A stretch of 6,041 nucleotides of DNA from Chloroflexota bacterium (GTDB lineage: Bacteria; Chloroflexota; Anaerolineae; Fen-1058): contig JACRBO010000046.1 in NCBI GenBank assembly GCA_016219235.1, positions 1-6,041 of the forward strand, written 5' to 3'. This document shows, in pieces, positions 5,143 to 6,041 of this stretch (the stretch's first letter is position 1; every line of letters begins with the position of its first letter). A program made the translations under genes and the position numbers. The notes under the pieces were generated by a model. The model saw only the letters and a list, made by a program, of their open reading frames with translations, was not told where the DNA came from and made no database searches.

Positions 5143-5670
5143 TTATTTTCTCCGGCTGTCGGCAGCGCGTTTGGCCGCGTCGCGCCGTTCGATGAACTGC
5201 TGCAAGGGCGCTTTGCGCGCCGCCGCGATGCCCATGTCTTTGAGGTCGTCGTCAGTCTGCGCGGCGAGGTGGCGCATGAGATGCCGATAGGTGATCATGG
5301 CCGCCGGGTACGTGACGCCGCCCGCGTTGTGCATCAAGAAGAACGCGCGCACATGCTGATCGAGCATCATCTGCGCGGCAACGGTTAACGGCACATCGGG
5401 CGGGATCTGCGGCACGCCTTCGTGCATGACCTGCTCCGCCGTGAGGGCGCGCGCATCGTCGCGCTCATACGCCCTGACGATCTCGGCCTGCCCCACGACG
5501 CCAATCGCGTGGCCTTCGTCGCCGTCGAGGACGACCACGGCTTCCCAGTTTTTCTCCAGCATCAGCCGCACCAGATCGACGAGGGGCGTAGTCGGCGGGC
5601 ACGTCGGCACGCCGACCGTCATCAGGTCACGGACGAGTTTGCGTTCGGAAAGGTTCGTTTCGTCAGGCAT
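5143..5670 (-). CDS. Two-CBS-domain protein upstream of acsD
   Basis: The protein has 175 residues. It carries a pair of CBS domains, about residues 12-68 (VRDLMTVGVPTCPPTTPL ... IGVVGQAEIVRAYE) and about 77-134 (TAEQVMHEGVPQIPPDVPL ... YRHLMRHLA), and a basic C-terminal tail (138-175, ending KRAADSRRK). Such Bateman modules usually bind adenine nucleotides or S-adenosyl compounds and act as energy sensors, but no ligand can be read from this sequence. No catalytic domain, signal peptide or membrane segment is present. The second CBS repeat carries an FFLMHNAGGVTYPAAMITY loop where a plain 'GIVT' strand would be usual. The start at 5670 has only a weak GGTGA upstream. It is the first minus-strand gene in the window, 87 bases before acsD, so it may be co-transcribed and may tune the operon or its products. 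That role is inferred from position only. Confidence 0.9.
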   Translation of the reverse strand: MPDETNLSERKLVRDLMTVGVPTCPPTTPLVDLVRLMLEKNWEAVVVLDGDEGHAIGVVGQAEIVRAYERDDARALTAEQVMHEGVPQIPPDVPLTVAAQMMLDQHVRAFFLMHNAGGVTYPAAMITYRHLMRHLAAQTDDDLKDMGIAAARKAPLQQFIERRDAAKRAADSRRK

Positions 5671-5684
5671 TATTCACCGATACC

Positions 5685-5712
5685 GGATGCAAGATGCAGG
5701 ATGCGGGATGCA
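5685..5712. repeat. Four ggatgca-type heptamers in the divergent intergenic region
   Basis: ggatgca, agatgca, ggatgcg and ggatgca follow one another exactly every seven bases. The tract lies 15 bases upstream of the CBS gene start and five bases before the -35 box of the promoter for the rightward gene. No inverted partner is seen. Confidence 0.85.
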
Positions 5713-5717
5713 AGTCG

Positions 5718-5746
5718 TTGACGCCGCTCCCTTTCAACGCTACAAT
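5718..5746 (+). promoter_or_regulatory. Sigma-70-type promoter for the DUF433-like gene
   Basis: TTGACG (5718-5723) and TACAAT (5741-5746) are separated by exactly 17 bases, a near-consensus housekeeping promoter. Transcription would start near 5753, leaving a leader of only about 13 bases. The GGGAGG ribosome site (5754-5759) would then sit almost at the mRNA 5' end. I see no equally good promoter for the minus-strand operon in this 95-base region. Confidence 0.75.
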
Positions 5747-5765
5747 CTTCGCAGGGAGGGCCACC

Positions 5766-5933
5766 ATGCAACTGGAAGACTATTTCGACTTTCTCGCGCC
5801 GGATGATATTCGCATCAAAGGCCATCGCATCGGCATTGAGACAGTGCTGTATGAGTTCATCCATCGCCATCGCACGCCTGAGCAAATCGTTGATAATTAC
5901 CTGCGAACCGACAGTGCATGTTGCATCATCTGA
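5766..5933 (+). CDS. DUF433-family (antitoxin-like) protein, probably truncated at its C-terminus
   Basis: The 55-residue protein begins MQLEDYFDFLAPDDIRIKG, followed by HRIGIETVLYEFIHRHRTPE and QIVDNYLR. This matches the DUF433 pattern: a short strand with I-R-I-x-G-x-R-(I/V), then a helix and the S/TPEQIV-x-x-Y helix of a small DNA-binding-like fold. DUF433 proteins are often antitoxins paired with PIN-like DUF5615 toxins. Here the family's usual third part (a 'LSLEQVYAALAYYL'-type helix) is missing. After residue 46 the sequence becomes RTDSACCII and stops, exactly where a 22-nt direct repeat begins (5905). No toxin gene follows in the remaining 108 bases. The ATG at 5766 is supported by GGGAGG at 5754-5759 and a good promoter. 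It may be a broken relic of a toxin-antitoxin pair, or a short functional variant; I favour the relic. Confidence 0.65.
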   Translation: MQLEDYFDFLAPDDIRIKGHRIGIETVLYEFIHRHRTPEQIVDNYLRTDSACCII

Positions 5934-5965
5934 ATCATGCTAAGAGCCGCCAGTGCATGTTGCAT
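5905..5965. repeat. 22-nt direct repeat pair, 39-nt period, at the end of the DUF433-like gene
   Basis: gaaccgacagtgcatgttgcat (5905-5926) and gagccgccagtgcatgttgcat (5944-5965) match at 20 of 22 positions, including a perfect 15-nt core cagtgcatgttgcat. The first copy supplies the aberrant C-terminal codons of the DUF433-like gene. The pair could be the edge of a longer tandem array or a rearrangement scar. Two copies are too few and the 17-nt spacer too short to call CRISPR. The remaining bases to the window edge (5966-6041) show nothing I can support. Confidence 0.75.
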
Positions 5966-6041
5966 AGTAGTGTGTGTGGGCACCGCCAGCCTTGGTTGCA
6001 CAAATGACGGTTACTTCTTCAAGAACGGATAGGGCCAGCGC

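Noticed and set aside
5905..5965. CRISPR array
   Set aside because: Only two repeats with a 17-nt gap and no cas genes; other simple repeats here also have tandem or inverted structure unlike CRISPR.
6011..6041. Possible C-terminus of a minus-strand gene (RWPYPFLKK then TAA)
   Set aside because: The residues look plausible as a protein end, but nine codons at the window edge are not enough to support a gene. The sequence to the right would decide.
1..6041. Transposase, reverse transcriptase, tRNA, rRNA or phage genes that could explain the repeats
   Set aside because: None found on either strand. The mobilising machinery, if any, must be elsewhere.

Overview
The window carries part of a bacterial Wood-Ljungdahl (reductive acetyl-CoA) methyl-branch operon on the minus strand. 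Read in the direction of transcription (right to left), the order is: a two-CBS-domain protein (5670-5143), acsD (small subunit of the corrinoid iron-sulfur protein, CFeSP; 5055-4093), acsC (large CFeSP subunit; 4020-2713), a small four-cysteine protein of unknown function (2540-2301), acsV/RACo (the ATP-dependent reductive activator of CFeSP; 2242-191), and the first 45 codons of acsE (methyltetrahydrofolate:CFeSP methyltransferase; 136 to beyond the left edge). The carbon monoxide dehydrogenase and acetyl-CoA synthase genes are not in the window.

The genes form one methyl-transfer module. AcsE moves the methyl group from methyl-tetrahydrofolate to the cobamide of AcsC/AcsD. AcsC/AcsD delivers it to acetyl-CoA synthase. 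RACo rescues CFeSP that has been oxidised to the Co(II) state. The small cysteine protein and the CBS protein are co-oriented with them, and their roles are unknown.

Divergent from the operon, at 5766-5933 (+), is a short DUF433-family (antitoxin-like) gene. It has a good sigma-70 promoter (5718-5746) and Shine-Dalgarno (SD) site, but its C-terminus is lost at a 22-nt direct repeat (5905-5926 and 5944-5965). The last 75 bases hold nothing I can support as a gene.

The most unusual aspect is repeat content. All five gaps between the minus-strand genes are filled by foldable repeats, and several repeats have a strict 7-nt period but different sequences. Repeats also lie inside coding sequence: two in RACo (about 11 and 54 codons) and one near the N-terminus of the small cysteine protein. 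In three cases the TAA stop codon of the upstream gene is part of the repeat. I see no transposase or reverse transcriptase here.

The organism is an anaerobic bacterium with moderately high GC and a bacterial-type (AcsCDE) rather than archaeal-type (Cdh) complex. This density of short repeats recalls Chloroflexota, for example Anaerolineae-like metagenomic lineages. That placement is an inference, and another repeat-rich phylum is possible. There is no gene-free stretch longer than about 172 bases.
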